DNA of 64,000 bases from Notospermus geniculatus (taxonomy: Eukaryota > Nemertea > Pilidiophora > Heteronemertea > Lineidae). Numbering within the stretch: the stretch's first letter is position 1; each line of letters begins with the position of its first letter. Positions 45,464 to 57,800 of the stretch are shown here, one piece after another. The DNA lies in NCBI GenBank assembly GCA_002633025.1, contig NMRB01000046.1:571854-635853 (forward strand). The letters are read 5' to 3'. Under the pieces are notes generated by a model, which saw nothing but the letters and a program-made list of their open reading frames with translations, searched no databases and had not been told where the DNA came from. Made by a program: the position numbers and the translations under genes.

Positions 45464-46693
45464 GTGGACGGAAATGATTTCACCTCCTTCATCACTCGAG
45501 ATCTCGCGAGAATTCAGTTTCGGCTGACGTCAATCCGTAATGTCAAAGTTAGCATTCGTCACCAAGGAGAAAACGCGAGATGTCTGCAATCAGCCTTAGC
45601 TTTTAGTGCTGACCAAATATCCAGCGTCAGTCATGTCAGTCTCAGATCTGGTTGCTTGGTTGTTCAGGCAGGAGCACTGGACCCATATCCGTCTCCGCCA
45701 CTTTGCCCTCCTCTTGCCTCTCTTTCAGATTGCTCGTAATTTGTCCTTTTGCCGCGTGATGGCGCTCCTCCGCAAAAAATGAGAAGTACTAAAAGCTTTT
45801 GGTTTTTCTTCCGTGTTCTATACAAATACCTACAGAGTGGAGCACTTTCATTCCATATATAAACCAGAGCTTTGAAGGTTTAGGACAAACCGCAAGCGTG
45901 ATGCTACTATTAACGACACATCTTAATCAAAGTCATCCCTGGTGTTGCTGATTTCAATGGCGAGGGTAACTACCGGTGTCGAAATCGAGCGACAGACACG
46001 AACAGGGGAGGGATCATTCATTTAATTGGCCGGGTCGGGTTGCCAGAGAAAATGTCAGAGGTGGTACAGGCTTTCACGTCTTTGATTTACACCCCAGGTG
46101 CGAAAGTCAATTAATGAAATAGACGAGAGTGTAGGAAGGGTTTCTTGTCAGTTTAATTTGTGGTTTGACAAAGGAGAAAGAGAAATGTGCCACGTGACCA
46201 AGAATCAGAGTGAGGTACACTTCGTTAGATTCACATTTTGGTGATCAGAAATGCTTCTGCAGTTAACTGTTCAGATTTAAGTGACAACGCAACAGCCACA
46301 GCGGAGGGGGTCATCCGCAACATGTAACAGCATCAGAGGCTTTGTGTGCAAATTAGCGACATGGCAAAGCCGTCGATTCGACTTTGATCTTGGTGTTGAC
46401 GATGTGAGGATTTGTGGCCGTGTCTTGTTAGCTCTTGGCTAATTCACCTGTGGACACGGCACACCAGAATGCTAATCATAAAGGGTGTGGTGACGGGGGA
46501 TTTGTTGCCAAATCAGTGGTTGATGGATTTTAACCCGGCCGGAGTTGACAAGAGAAAGTACTCAATAAACACTTATCTCTAGCAAATAATAGTAAAAAGG
46601 GGAGTAGGCCTAACTGGTGTACCCCTCACACAGAACACCGAATCAGGGCAGCTTAGAGCCTTACACCAATTTTCATTGTTGATTCCGGTGTAA
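45464..46693. other. Region without recognised genes
   Basis: Bases 45500-45560 on the minus strand resemble 1353-1410 (ttacggattgacgtcag, aaactgaa, tctcgc). Otherwise nothing is recognised. Confidence 0.4.
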
Positions 46694-46926
46694 AGCCTGG
46701 GTCACAAATGCCACCGGGCGCCGTACGATTTTCCCCACCCAGCGGCTTGCTGTGGATTTTTGAGACTGAAACTCAGATCGAAGCTGAATTATGCCGAAAT
46801 CGCCTCAATGGATAAGCGGAAATTAAACTAGATCAAACTGGGCACCGTAGAAATTGGCCAAAATGTCTGTTTTTACTCGCCGTACGGTCGCCGTACGGGC
46901 CCCGGAGTGGATATGTGACCTAGGCT
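46694..46926. mobile_element. 233-bp MITE-like element with TAA target duplication
   Basis: The ends AGCCTGGGTCACA and tgtgacctaggct are inverted copies, extending inward through gccgtacg pairs. TAA lies directly outside each end (46691-46693 and 46927-46929). A 3-bp TAA/TTA duplication is the signature of PIF/Harbinger transposons, so this is probably a non-autonomous member. The element at 60381-60732 has the same AGCCT start and the same TAA flanks. Confidence 0.75.
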
Positions 46927-47454
46927 TAACGCTCATACCGAAAATCGGTGTTGGGAACAACCGGCAAGTACATGTAGGCCTAACCCTAATTTTCGGTGTT
47001 CATCGTTTAACTGTTATACCGTTTTTTACTGAGCATTCTGGGCCCATATTCATAAAACCTTTCTAGGCCTAGTTACTTGCTAAAGTGCCCAGTTTGTACA
47101 AGCCAATGTATGCCACTACATTTAGCAATCAACTAAACTCAGATGTCGGTGTTCGTTTTGTAATGAACGAACGGTTACACCATTTTCTACTGAGCACTGT
47201 GAACTCTGGCGTTCGGCATACCGCATCCCCGTGGAACTGGCATACGGCATACCCCATCCCTGTGGAACAGAGTGTAGTATTCACTCGTTCGTTGCCGCGG
47301 AACGGAGTGTATTATCTCCCAACGAGACTGAAATCATCCACGACAGTACCGTGGGTACAGACAGCTGTTCCTGTCCATGTATTTATTGGAACTACTTTCC
47401 CAATGCTCTCTATCTAAAGGAGCTTCTTCCTTTCGTATCGGAAAAAATATCCGG

Positions 47455-47685
47455 GTGAGTGGCGCCGGCGAGTTGTCTTCGGTAATCGGTATTGCTCTGA
47501 CTGGTTGTGATGTCCGCCCATGAGGATGGCGCTAACGGGGAAATGAGAACTGGTGCTTTATCGTAGTTCGTCGTTCTACCACCAGAGGTGGTAATGATGA
47601 AAAAGCGAACAGTGCACCTGGTGGGAGTTAGAGGTGCTGAGCTCACTCATGGGCAAAGATTTGTTTGCAAATATCGAAAAAGTTA
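47455..47685 (-). repeat. 227-bp repeat, right member of an inverted pair
   Basis: Reverse complement of 43229-43455, with the most conserved half facing the partner. The 4-kb interval between the members contains no transposase-like frame. The pair could be two independent insertions or the ends of a composite or fold-back unit. Confidence 0.88.
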
Positions 47686-48979
47686 TTTGAGAATCGTTCG
47701 GGGAAACACGTTTTTTAAGCTGTTTTGTGACCTAGGCGAAGGTTTATGAAATTACTGACCACCGTTTCAACAGTTGGTAAAAAAGAGTGATACCTCGATC
47801 GATACAGAAATTTTTGGAAGCGTTTCATTCCTTAAACGACTTCGGTATAGCGATATTCAGGGCAGTATTTCTATGGTTTCGGCGCGACTGACGACCGTGT
47901 CGCCATTCAACCTTTATCGCTGTTGACACCAAACGTCGTATGTTTTGCCACCATCAGTGCGGGTGACTTCAGGGGTGCATGGTACGGCTTCTCAAAGTTC
48001 AGCCTTTTGAAAGGAAGAGTTTACCAGCACCGCGATTCAAAGTAAAGATTTTTTCTAAGTAGTGTCAGCCATGTTGAGAGAAATGGCTTCTTTAATAACC
48101 CTAGAGTACTAAAACTCCGCCACCCTTACCATTTCTGAACCTTTTCGATTCAGTGCTCAATGTCTGGTTTTAAACAGACACGTTCAGCAGGCCAACACTG
48201 GCAAAAAGAAGCTCAACTTTTGCACCTCAACACCAGCTAAACCCTCCATTCGTTAGCGCCAAGACGTTGTCCAAGGTGTCTCCGCGTCATCCGGGGCGCA
48301 GCCTCGTTTTGACACTGAGTAGCTCTGTCTCACGCTGGCGGTTAGTTTTTCCCTTTAATCTAATACCAATCGGGTAATCACTGGGCTAATTTAAGATTAT
48401 CGCCGACATCATGCTGATTAAGACTCAATGTTTTGGCACCTTGGAAACGTCGTGTGCATTTCAGCAAATTTGTGATTAAAGAAGTGATGATAAGGTGTTA
48501 TATTAGCTGCGGAGAAAGACGGGAGTGATTTGGCGTGAATCACTTTGACACGTGTTTTGCGTCGCACAGAAAGTAGCGTATACTGCACGCTGTGTACTTT
48601 ATGCTGAACTGTATTAAAGGCTGATTCACACTTCGGTTGAGCTTGGAGGAATTCCTCCAAGGATTGAGCGATGTCGAATCCCCGTCAACGCCCGTCGTCA
48701 TGTGACGTCATGTACTGGACGACGGTGCCGAACCGAAGTGCCCCCGCCTTGTTTTTGGATTTGCAGTCCCACTACCCACACTATATCGCTTGGCATTCAA
48801 AGTTAACGAAATGCTGGAGAGAAAACATCGTCTAGATTCGGTTTTCTCTCTCTTTTGATGCCTAATGTTTCCTGTATACAGCACACATGCTGTTTCCTAG
48901 ACGTACATTCACACAATGCCTTTATACATTGAAAATGTCATAGAAATGCCAACAGGAAGCGAGTCGAGGTTTCGTAATA
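47686..48979. other. Region without recognised features
   Basis: No gene or RNA seen. The words cacttcggttgag (48629) and gaaccgaagtg (48731) are weakly complementary and might be decayed element ends. Confidence 0.35.
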
Positions 48980-49130
48980 TTTCTCTGAAAACTGCACTGT
49001 GAGACGAAGTGTCTGCGTGCACAATAAATTGAAACTTCATTGTTTCATTTCAGTGTTTCTCTGAAAACTGTCGTATGAGACCGACTCTGCCTGAGAGCAC
49101 AATTGATACTTCATGTATCATTGTGTATCC
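48980..49130 (+). repeat. Two-copy tandem repeat, period 76 bp
   Basis: Both copies begin tttctctgaaaactg (48980 and 49056) and continue with gagac, tctgc, gcacaat and ttgatacttcat or its variant. Confidence 0.7.
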
Positions 49131-51039
49131 TTTAAAGCTGGATAATGCAACATTACCACCTGGAAGGCTTGAGATTGAAAGCTAGGCTCAGCCTTTGTGT
49201 CTCTTTGCCTGTCTATGTGACAGTCATTGGATCTATTGAAGAAAAACTGCAACACGTGGCGCAGTGTTGACATCATATATTAATATTTCATACTGCGAAA
49301 TAAATTCATTAGGGAATCGAGAGAGGATTGTACGCGGGCACGACCCGTAACATCTGCTGCAGGGTCACAGGGTGAAAATTTATAGATTGTTTTCTGGCTT
49401 TTATATTTATAAGTTGACAACTACATAGCAAACAATGAGGAATCTGATGAATGAAGGAGTTTTTTTCGTCATGGAAGAGTGAAATTGTAATGAGGTTACT
49501 TTCCACTTTCCAAAAGTAAAAAAAAAACGATATGAAACGATGTATCTTTTTAAACAAGGCCTGGAAGCAAGTTAAACTTCACCTCAAGCATGTCGAACTG
49601 AGTTTTGAGACAGTTGGACGATTTGTACATGTGATGCAGGTGAACTTAAAGTGTGCTGCTAGATACTGCCGGTGTAACGTTTTTGAGGGTTCCTCATCTG
49701 TGAGTGGCCCCTTACTGTCTGACGAAAAAGCTGCTACTTGTCAAAAGAGGACACACAGAGAAACGTGTCGATCTATTTGCCAGCGTTCCCCAGACAATAA
49801 GGGGAAACATTGAAACATGGAAACACTGGTAGATGTCACACCTGTGGCAGTGCAGTGGCAGATTTCTCTGTGGTCCTCTACTGGAAAGTGATGGTCTCTC
49901 TTTTTGCCTTTTGTATTGAAACACTGAGATATGGGGAACACTAGCAAACGTTACACCGGGTTCTGTGAGACAACCGTTATCTTTTATAACATGTTGTAAA
50001 ACCTCTTAATCGGTGTTTTCTTATGTCATGCGGCGCACCAATGACAATCATTGGACAGCTTATCAGATTCACAAGTATTAAAATGTCATTTTATGTTTAT
50101 TTAATACTCAATAGTCGTGTAACGCCAAACAATGATAAATGTTTGATTTCGTCTTGTACATAACGAGACATAACCTACCGCAAGTTCTATCGTCTACAAT
50201 GTCGGAGACTCTGTCCGATATTACGTACTACAGGTTTCCATTGTCGGATGCGACTTTTGTAGCAGTTTTAGGCCTAAATTAAGTAGCTGTTGTTTACTAT
50301 TTCGGTACTGCGGGTACAAAAATGTCCTGCTGAGGCCTTGTTCAATTGGTGTCCGCTATCAAGGTCGTCAAAATAAAAAAATCATCAATTTGTCCGGAAT
50401 TAGGTACTCACATATATGTCAATTGTCGGATAGGCCCAGAAAAACCTTCAAATGGACAGAAGGTTATATGGAAAGTTTTGACATGGTAAACGAGGCAATA
50501 AAATAAAGCTTTCAACATGGGTTTTCATTATAAACTGCCCGAGGAGACACTTGGTGAAGTCAGGTGAAGCCATTAACATTCTGGCCTCGGAATATGTGGT
50601 GAGAGTCGCCTGAATAATATTATGATCAAACAATATTTTGAGGCGTCAGCTCACTTCCAGACGAGCCTCTATTATTGACTCCCCTGATATCAAAGCCACA
50701 ATATGTGCTGGCGACGACAAACAATGATATCCTTATCAGGGCCTACACCGACACATGTCACTCATATTTTTGCTTAACAATAACTCTGAATATCAAAATG
50801 ATATAGATTCACACGCCTGGTGTTCATAATACATAAATCATTAATGACATTTACATGTATTAGAATTGACAGATACTCAATTTGTAGATTGTATTTTTTA
50901 ACATGAGTGACAGGATTAGAAAAGGATAACCGCACTCGTCTGTGAGTGGGAGAACTTAAAGGTAAGGCCATTTTTTCCCTCGTCTTGTCGATTTCAGCGC
51001 TTAAATACACAATCTGGGTTCAGCATTCTACTCCATCCT
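49131..51039. other. Unassigned region
   Basis: A loose inverted pair gaggacacacagagaaa and tttctctgtggtcctc (49749-49765 and 49864-49879) encloses 98 bases that include gacaataaggggaaac. The latter is similar to acaatgaggggaac at 43176. Nothing else is recognised. Confidence 0.4.
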
Positions 51040-51300
51040 TCAATGAATACGTGATGCCCTGGATGTAGGAAAACCAGGGCCAGGTCCCCAGTTCGAATGC
51101 AGCCAGGGCCATATGGGATTTCATTCCTGGCTCTTCACGTCCATCACATGGGACAGAGCCATGGTGCCTTGTATCTTGTTTCTTTGCAAGGACAGGTAAA
51201 AGACCCCATCCAAGAGAGGAACATGAGTAGCTTGAGATGGCCTCTTCCTTACTCACCAGGGCCAATAATGCTATATGGCTTCGGCCCTGACGGAAGATCT
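51040..51300 (+). mobile_element. tRNA-derived SINE, eroded head
   Basis: The plus-strand order is ggtccccagttcgaatgc (eroded B box), ctggctcttcacgtcc, catgggacag, ccttgtatcttgtttctttg, caggtaaaagacc, ccatccaag, aggaacatgagtagcttgag, atggcctcttccttact. This is the same body as at 25786-26031. The A box is no longer clear. The copy is diverged and lacks a distinct tail. Confidence 0.75.
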
Positions 51301-54300
51301 GATGCAAATATATAGGAAAATCATGGAAGGATCTTTTCCTCCTGTCTTAGTAATAACTTAGTGCACGTATTGTGCAAGGCAATGAGTGTGGCAGGGATTA
51401 TGGTTGTAGGAAGATGGATGTCCCCTTTACAATAGCTACATCAGGTGTAATCTGTATATTACCTCAATGGGCTCAGCCTTCTCGTCGCAGCACGGCTTAA
51501 AGGGACTCTATATAATCAGCTAGCTATTAGGCTCATATCAGTGTGGTCACTGCACCACAGGTAGCGCTAGCAGCGGACATCCCACAGGTTTTTTGCTCAA
51601 ATGTTGCCCTGAAATGTTGATGTCCATTATATTTACTTGCAATACGTGTCAGAGTTAGGTGCTCATGCCAACCGATCGGTGTAACGAGGACATGCTGCCT
51701 GTAGGATCCCTTTAACGTACCCTTGAAAGCTCTCCCAGAGCATGTTTTGATCCAGCGCCTCAAAATTCCTTCGGGCGATTCAGATAATCTGTCTTTCTAT
51801 TCCGTCATTCCGACGGTCAGTGACCCATAACCAGTCACCTCGTCTGTTTACCCAGTACCTGCTGCCAGCTCAGTGTAACTTCATACACGGACAACCCCTG
51901 TCTAATCGCTTAATCATCCACTAATCACCACAAAATGTGTCCGGATGCCAAGCAGGACAATAACCGGTCCTCATTTTACAATGACCCGCGTCAAATTTTC
52001 AAAGATGGCCGCGGGCGGTATCGTAACATCGTCCCTACTCTCAAATCCAGCATTGTCACAGCATTCCACTCTATTGCTTGCGTCACTTGGGAGCGAGGTT
52101 GAGCTGTCGTCTGCTCTGTTTTCCTCTCCCTTTATCCGGAGTCTGCAGGGACCTTTACACAGCGATCATTACCGGAATCCATGCCACATACGCTGGTTCA
52201 ATACCCTGTACATCAGGATAAGGACTGCTGTAGCAATGCACGGGTGACGCAGGCCTAGTTAGGATGAAGTTGACCCTTGTATTCAGCAATAACATGATGT
52301 TAATCCTTCACAGGGGTCATTTCGACTGTCGTCTGCTGTGAATCGGACAAACATGGCTGACCATTGTCCACATGTCGAGTTGTTCTAAATCTGTGCCTCG
52401 ATTGCGTGCTTCACTGACAGGAAAGGAACCTTGCGTGCCGAGACCGAACTGCGGCTAATTTTCTACCAGCTTTATCTGGTGTGAAAATGACAGCTTTCCA
52501 TCACCAATTAGTTCCAAGACGCTTGAATGATAAGATGGACATCAATTAAGCGAAGAGAGGATCTATTGTTTCTTGTTAATGGTGACAAGTTCACTGAGAG
52601 TTTTGGCGAAGATGTTCAAAAAGAATCAATTTGACAAAAATTGAAACGAAGAAGTGTCAAAACATTAAAGCCCCCCTGTATTGAATTTTACGATATTTTC
52701 CAAGTGTAAGGAAAATGCAGGTAGAGGACTCGTAGCCTCGTGAAGGTCCCCAAAATGCTTGCTGATACGTTTTTCTACCAATCAAGCCCTACTTTTCAGC
52801 ACACATTGAAAAGACTGCAGGCAGAGCTCTAATATTTTCAGATAGAGCACAGTATACATGCTGCACTAACGTCGGACGACGTAAGGAGTTAGTATTTTAT
52901 AAAGGGAAGTGGACATTTAACTGGTGTTTCCCGGCTTGCTGAAGTCCTTCTTCCGTGGTTTGTGAACGTTTTAAAGACTACCCCGCCCCGTTACCACCAA
53001 CCCCAGTTATAATTGGCCCTTAGTTACTGTTTAATCAACCCAGGGAGGTCTAAAGACAAGGATAATCAGATATCAATGCCATATTGATCAGGTTAGGCCC
53101 TGTCTAAATACAATTCCCAAGGTTTTGTTCCAAATAAGCCATCTAAGCCCCTTATTGTCGACTCCTTAAGTAGGTCTTTTATTTTACCAAATATTTATTA
53201 ACGAACGCGTCAAAGCATAGGCTTAGCGCTTAATGTTGCCAGTAGGGGGCTTCTCTCGTAAAAGCACAAGAAATTGTCCGTAACTTCTAAGTATTACGCC
53301 TTTTCTTCGAAGGTATAATACTATGACCCTTTGGGTGGCCCTTTTTGCTGACGTTGAAAAAAGACACCTGAGGGGTCTTTATGTGAAGGCGCGAACCCTT
53401 ACCGACGTACCGGGGGGNNNNNNNNNNGGGGGGGGGGGGGTCATTTCTGAGAGCAAGATTGCTAGGACCGAATTGGACAAGCAAGGGGATGATACGTAAG
53501 CGACGAAATGAGAACCACTTGATTTAGAACCCTGTGATACGACAAAACATGTTTCAGTTGAGCTGTGAACACGGTTTACGTTCTAAAGAAGGGTTTAAAT
53601 GCTTAACAGGGCACTTGAGGCTGTCATACCTGTCACAGGGACCAATCATCGCGTCAAAGACAAGAGGTGTCAGAAAAAACGAAAATGCCAGGTGTTGGGT
53701 ACTCCAGTGTGCAGGGGACCATTTCCGACTCAGCCGGGAGATTTACATCAATGGTCAAATCTGTTCAGTATTCTGAGCAAATAACATGATTGAAATATCT
53801 GAACCCTCTTCCAATGACAGATGACGTCAAAGAGCCAAAGAGTCTTATTAATTTTCTAACCATTCCATCCCAACTTGGGCTGGAGATCTCTACATTTTGT
53901 GCAGCTTATTGTACGCCAAGCTTTGCTCAAGTTGACACAAGGTACTTCATACGGATTGGGTATTTTTTTATGAAAATTTTTCTTCATTTAGCGCTAAGAA
54001 AAAAAGAAGTTTAGCTCGACCAAAATCATTCTTTTATAGTTGATTGTTAATAAGTTCAGCCAAAGAGACTAATATTTATCCTGAACATGGTGACACTTAA
54101 GATTCAATGAGTGCCACACCTTGTTGAAGATCACCTGTTTATTGGTCCGAGGACCCGATACAAGCTTTCGGCACTTACTCTGTCTTCACAAGGTGTCTTG
54201 GTGTCTTCATCGGGTATGGCGACAGGTGGAACAAGTGGACTTAAGGAAATAAGTTCACGAAGAGAACGTAGGCCAAAGTTGGAGGGCTCTGGCTCAAAGA

Positions 54301-54687
54301 CAGCAGTGGCCTTCCAACAACCTAGGGTATGCCCACCGACTTAGCTAAAAACATAGACTAACCATCCGCCGCGCTACAGGAGAAAAAAATCGGGCGAATC
54401 TTGGCCGTATCGGTGCAGTCTTACACCGCCAAGATGATATTCCTTCCTGTCTTCATCCCAAACCCGAACCACCCACCTAAAGAAAATCCAAAACGTCTAA
54501 AAAGTTTCACTTCCTCTGAGCACGGTTGCCATGACAACGGGACACCTCGGAGGAGACCTGTTCTCCTCTTGATTTTCTTCTGTCGATTAGTTATGCAATT
54601 TTCTCCTCGGATGAACACAAATATCTTGTCTTCGTTTGAGGAGAAGAGCGGATTATCTCTTAAAGACGCCTCGAGATTGATTCATTA
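51301..54687. other. Unassigned region with one assembly gap
   Basis: No gene recognised. A YY1-like aagatggccgcggg (52002-52015) and a CTCF-like gccagtagggggctt (53238-53252) are present. A gap of 10 N lies at 53418-53427. Confidence 0.4.
53418..53427. other. Sequence gap of 10 N inside a poly-G run
   Basis: Ten undetermined bases are flanked by G6 on the left and G13 on the right. Single undetermined bases also lie at 21092, 30021 and 55790, the last inside a C-rich run. True lengths at these runs are uncertain. Confidence 0.98.
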
Positions 54688-54867
54688 ATTACTTAAGTTG
54701 CCGTAAGGGTGCGTTGTCTTTGAGTGGAACGACTCGCCATTGGATGGTGACGTTCCAGTAATGGACCAAGCAGGTAAATTACTTAAGTTGCCGCTAGGGG
54801 GTGTTGTCTTTGAGCGGAAAGACTCGCCATTGGATGGTAGCGTTCGAGTGACAGACCAATCAGATCA
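54688..54867 (+). repeat. Two-copy tandem repeat, period 90 bp
   Basis: Both copies begin attacttaagttgccg (54688 and 54778) and share gtgttgtctttgag, gactcgccattggatggt and gaccaa. The second contains a CTCF-like ccgctagggggtg. Confidence 0.92.
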
Positions 54868-57800
54868 GGTCGAGGTCTTGAGTTAGGGGGCGAATTGAAG
54901 TCGGGTGCGAATTGACTGGGGCGAAAAAACCTGATTGCAAAGACAGACGCCTGACAGAAAGTTCCAGATTTCAGTTTGAGTACCACCATCTCGGGGCCTA
55001 TGCCGACATGTGCATTTGGGTGAAATAAAATGTACGTGACAATATGCAGGCATATCCTTCGGGTCATACGTTTCGCACGTTTTGCGGAGGGCGTATCTCT
55101 CTCACACCAGCATCGACAGGTCCTAGGCCTGGGCTGGGGAAGGGACGACGATGTAGGCCACCGAGCCACACACGTTCAGTCATTCTGCTGTGAGAACCAC
55201 GACGAAATTTCGACTGCAAGGGCCAAAGTATCAACATGAACGCGTTCGTCTTCGCAACCCATTTTCATCAGAGTGCAGCAAGCCAAGCGTGGGCAGCCAT
55301 CTAATACAGCATTCTGCTGATTATTTTAGTTCATTAGCGCGTCATCTCCGCCTGCAGTTAATGAGAAAAAACACTCAAGGTTGATAAGGTATTATATTTT
55401 GAAAAATTTGATTGGAAACTCACCTTGTCGCCGATAATGCCGAATTCAGCCGCGGGGTTTATATCGTATTTTAATAAATCTCTACTCTTGCTTCATATGT
55501 ACCCATGTATAATTACATGCATATTGTCCTTGTCTTTGTAATCTACTCGTCTCTACTTTATATTTTGTGTTATTGACCCTTTTCGGGCGAATGAAAGGGA
55601 CGGTGGTCAAAGATGAAGTCACCGAGAGTTTCTGGGACTAGGCCTACATGGCCGTCAACTTCATTTTGCCAGAAAAGAACCCTTGTGAACACCCCCTAGC
55701 ATTCGTAGGAATACCCTTCCTTTCTCACCTGTCGAAGAAATTGGTTTCGGCCCAGCCGTGCAGTATGCCGACGCCCCCCCCCCCACCCCNGACAAGGGGA
55801 TACGGCGTTCTCCCAGGCGCCTTGGGGCTTTGGACGAAAATACCATCACCGTGGGTCAGGCCTTGGGGGACAATTGATCCGACTCGGACCCAGGGGAGAT
55901 GCTGGGGCATAAATCACCGGTCTTTGTCTTCTGGCCAACAATGGTGAAATTCTTTCGTAGTACGGCCGCGTGAGTTGTTTCAAAACCACTTTTGAGCCGC
56001 GCAACATTCTGAAATTGTCTGAGGCCAGATTTTCCAGGCTTAGAAAACTCCGCATCGGTGCAACTAGGCCTACATCAGTCTTCTTCGAAACTGCCGATGG
56101 GAACGGCGCGGCTTTTGGCATCACGATTTGTCGATGCTGCGATCACGATTCAGTAGCCCTCAACGCGTAAATTGCACCGAAAATTGGTGTTTCAAGGTCG
56201 ATGGCAAGCCTTTTTGGTCTTGGTAGGCGCATATGCATTTCCCTTTCTCAGAAAAGCACTTTTTTGTCATCTGTTTAATGGACACAATATTTGCTGTCTG
56301 TTCTGTTACGTAATCTAAAGGGTTAATACAGTGAGTATGAACAGCCACTTGTCCCCACTTGGCCTCCCATTGAAATAAGAGCTCTCTAAACACACGATTA
56401 GTCTCGGCAAACCAGGGACGAATGTTACCAGGATGTAAACAAATATCAAATGAATAATTCAGCCACCTTCATGGCACTCTGTTGAAACAGGTGGTCGTCA
56501 AGCAGTTCCGATCGATTCCGATGTATTCGGGCGGGTTCGGAATGATTCGGGAGACATCGGGATCGTTCGGTATGCCTCGGGAAAGTTCGGATTTTACTAA
56601 TTTATTCAAATTTCAAGCACTGAATGCAGGAACATCAGTGATATTGACTGTTCCCTTTGCTAACCTCTTGACGAGCTCCCCCCTCGAGGCCCTCATCTGG
56701 CTCCTCCAACACCACGACGAAGAAAAATGCCTTTGACAGACGATCAATCCAATAGAAGCATCAAGATGTTTTCTCCGAGTAAAATCGGTTGCCATGGAAA
56801 CCAAAAGATACCTGCCTCGCCAGTATACATGGTAACCGAATTCCGTAAGGTGTATCATTACCGGGGACCAGTTTCCAATAAAATATTGGAGAGGATGTCG
56901 AGGTCGTATTGGAAGAGAGGTGCAAGTTTGAAATTTTCTATCAATGGGGCGCAGAACCCGCCATAATTCTTGTTGACGCCGAGAGGTCTTTACCATACAA
57001 GACGCCGCTCTCCAGGCACCAAAGTTCTATCACATGAAGTCACTCTCCAGGCATCGCCAGACACTGCTGGATCCTATAGTATCAACCATATTCTGCATTT
57101 CGGGGCCGAAATGGCCGACCTCAGCCAAAAAATGTTATCCTGCCCATCGGGCACTTTAACATCTGCGTGGTTTCAGAAATGGGTCCCCGTCTGCCAAGGT
57201 TACGCCATCAACAGATTGTAATGCAGTCTAATCAGCTGCTTCAGATAGGCCTAGATGCTCATCTGAATTATCCGGATGCAGCCATCCTTCCAGTCACCGT
57301 TCTCACAAAAGCCGAAGATTACCGATCAATCCCGAGTGACTCTTCACGCTGCGAGGTCAAAAGTGACAGAGTTCACGCGGAAATCAACAAGGCTAATTGG
57401 TGGCAACGAGACGAGTTACACGACCGCACTTGAAACTGTAGACAGAACACTTAGTCTGTACACAAATGCACACGGTCTGTTCCAGTGTAACTTGGCGGCG
57501 CAGATGCATTGTGACGTCATCGAAATATGCGCAGAATCCCGTCAGTGATTCAACAAAGATAACCTGAATCGGAAACGGGAAATGTTTACTTAATAACATA
57601 AATGATAACATTGGTGGTTTATACTGCAAGTGTTGGAGTTGCCTGACATGCCAGAAAGTTGCGCTGATTTAGTTTTACCTCCTGGTGTTAATAGGACTTG
57701 GCAGGTTTGAGTGATGGGCGCCCGATAAACACGGGCCTATATCACATCTGTCAATCAAATTAAACGGTAGCGTGAACTATGGGTACAGGTTGATGGTGAG

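Noticed and set aside
43243-47646. Similar peptides (CTVRFFI...NYDKAPV) in two open frames, suggesting a conserved protein
   Set aside because: They are the same 227-bp repeat in inverted copies. Differences include amino-acid changes, and the most similar half is identical in DNA, so there is no sign of coding constraint.
48608-48741. Possible inverted-repeat element with cacttcggtt ends
   Set aside because: Only about 10 bases pair and there is no target duplication, so it is too weak to list as an element.
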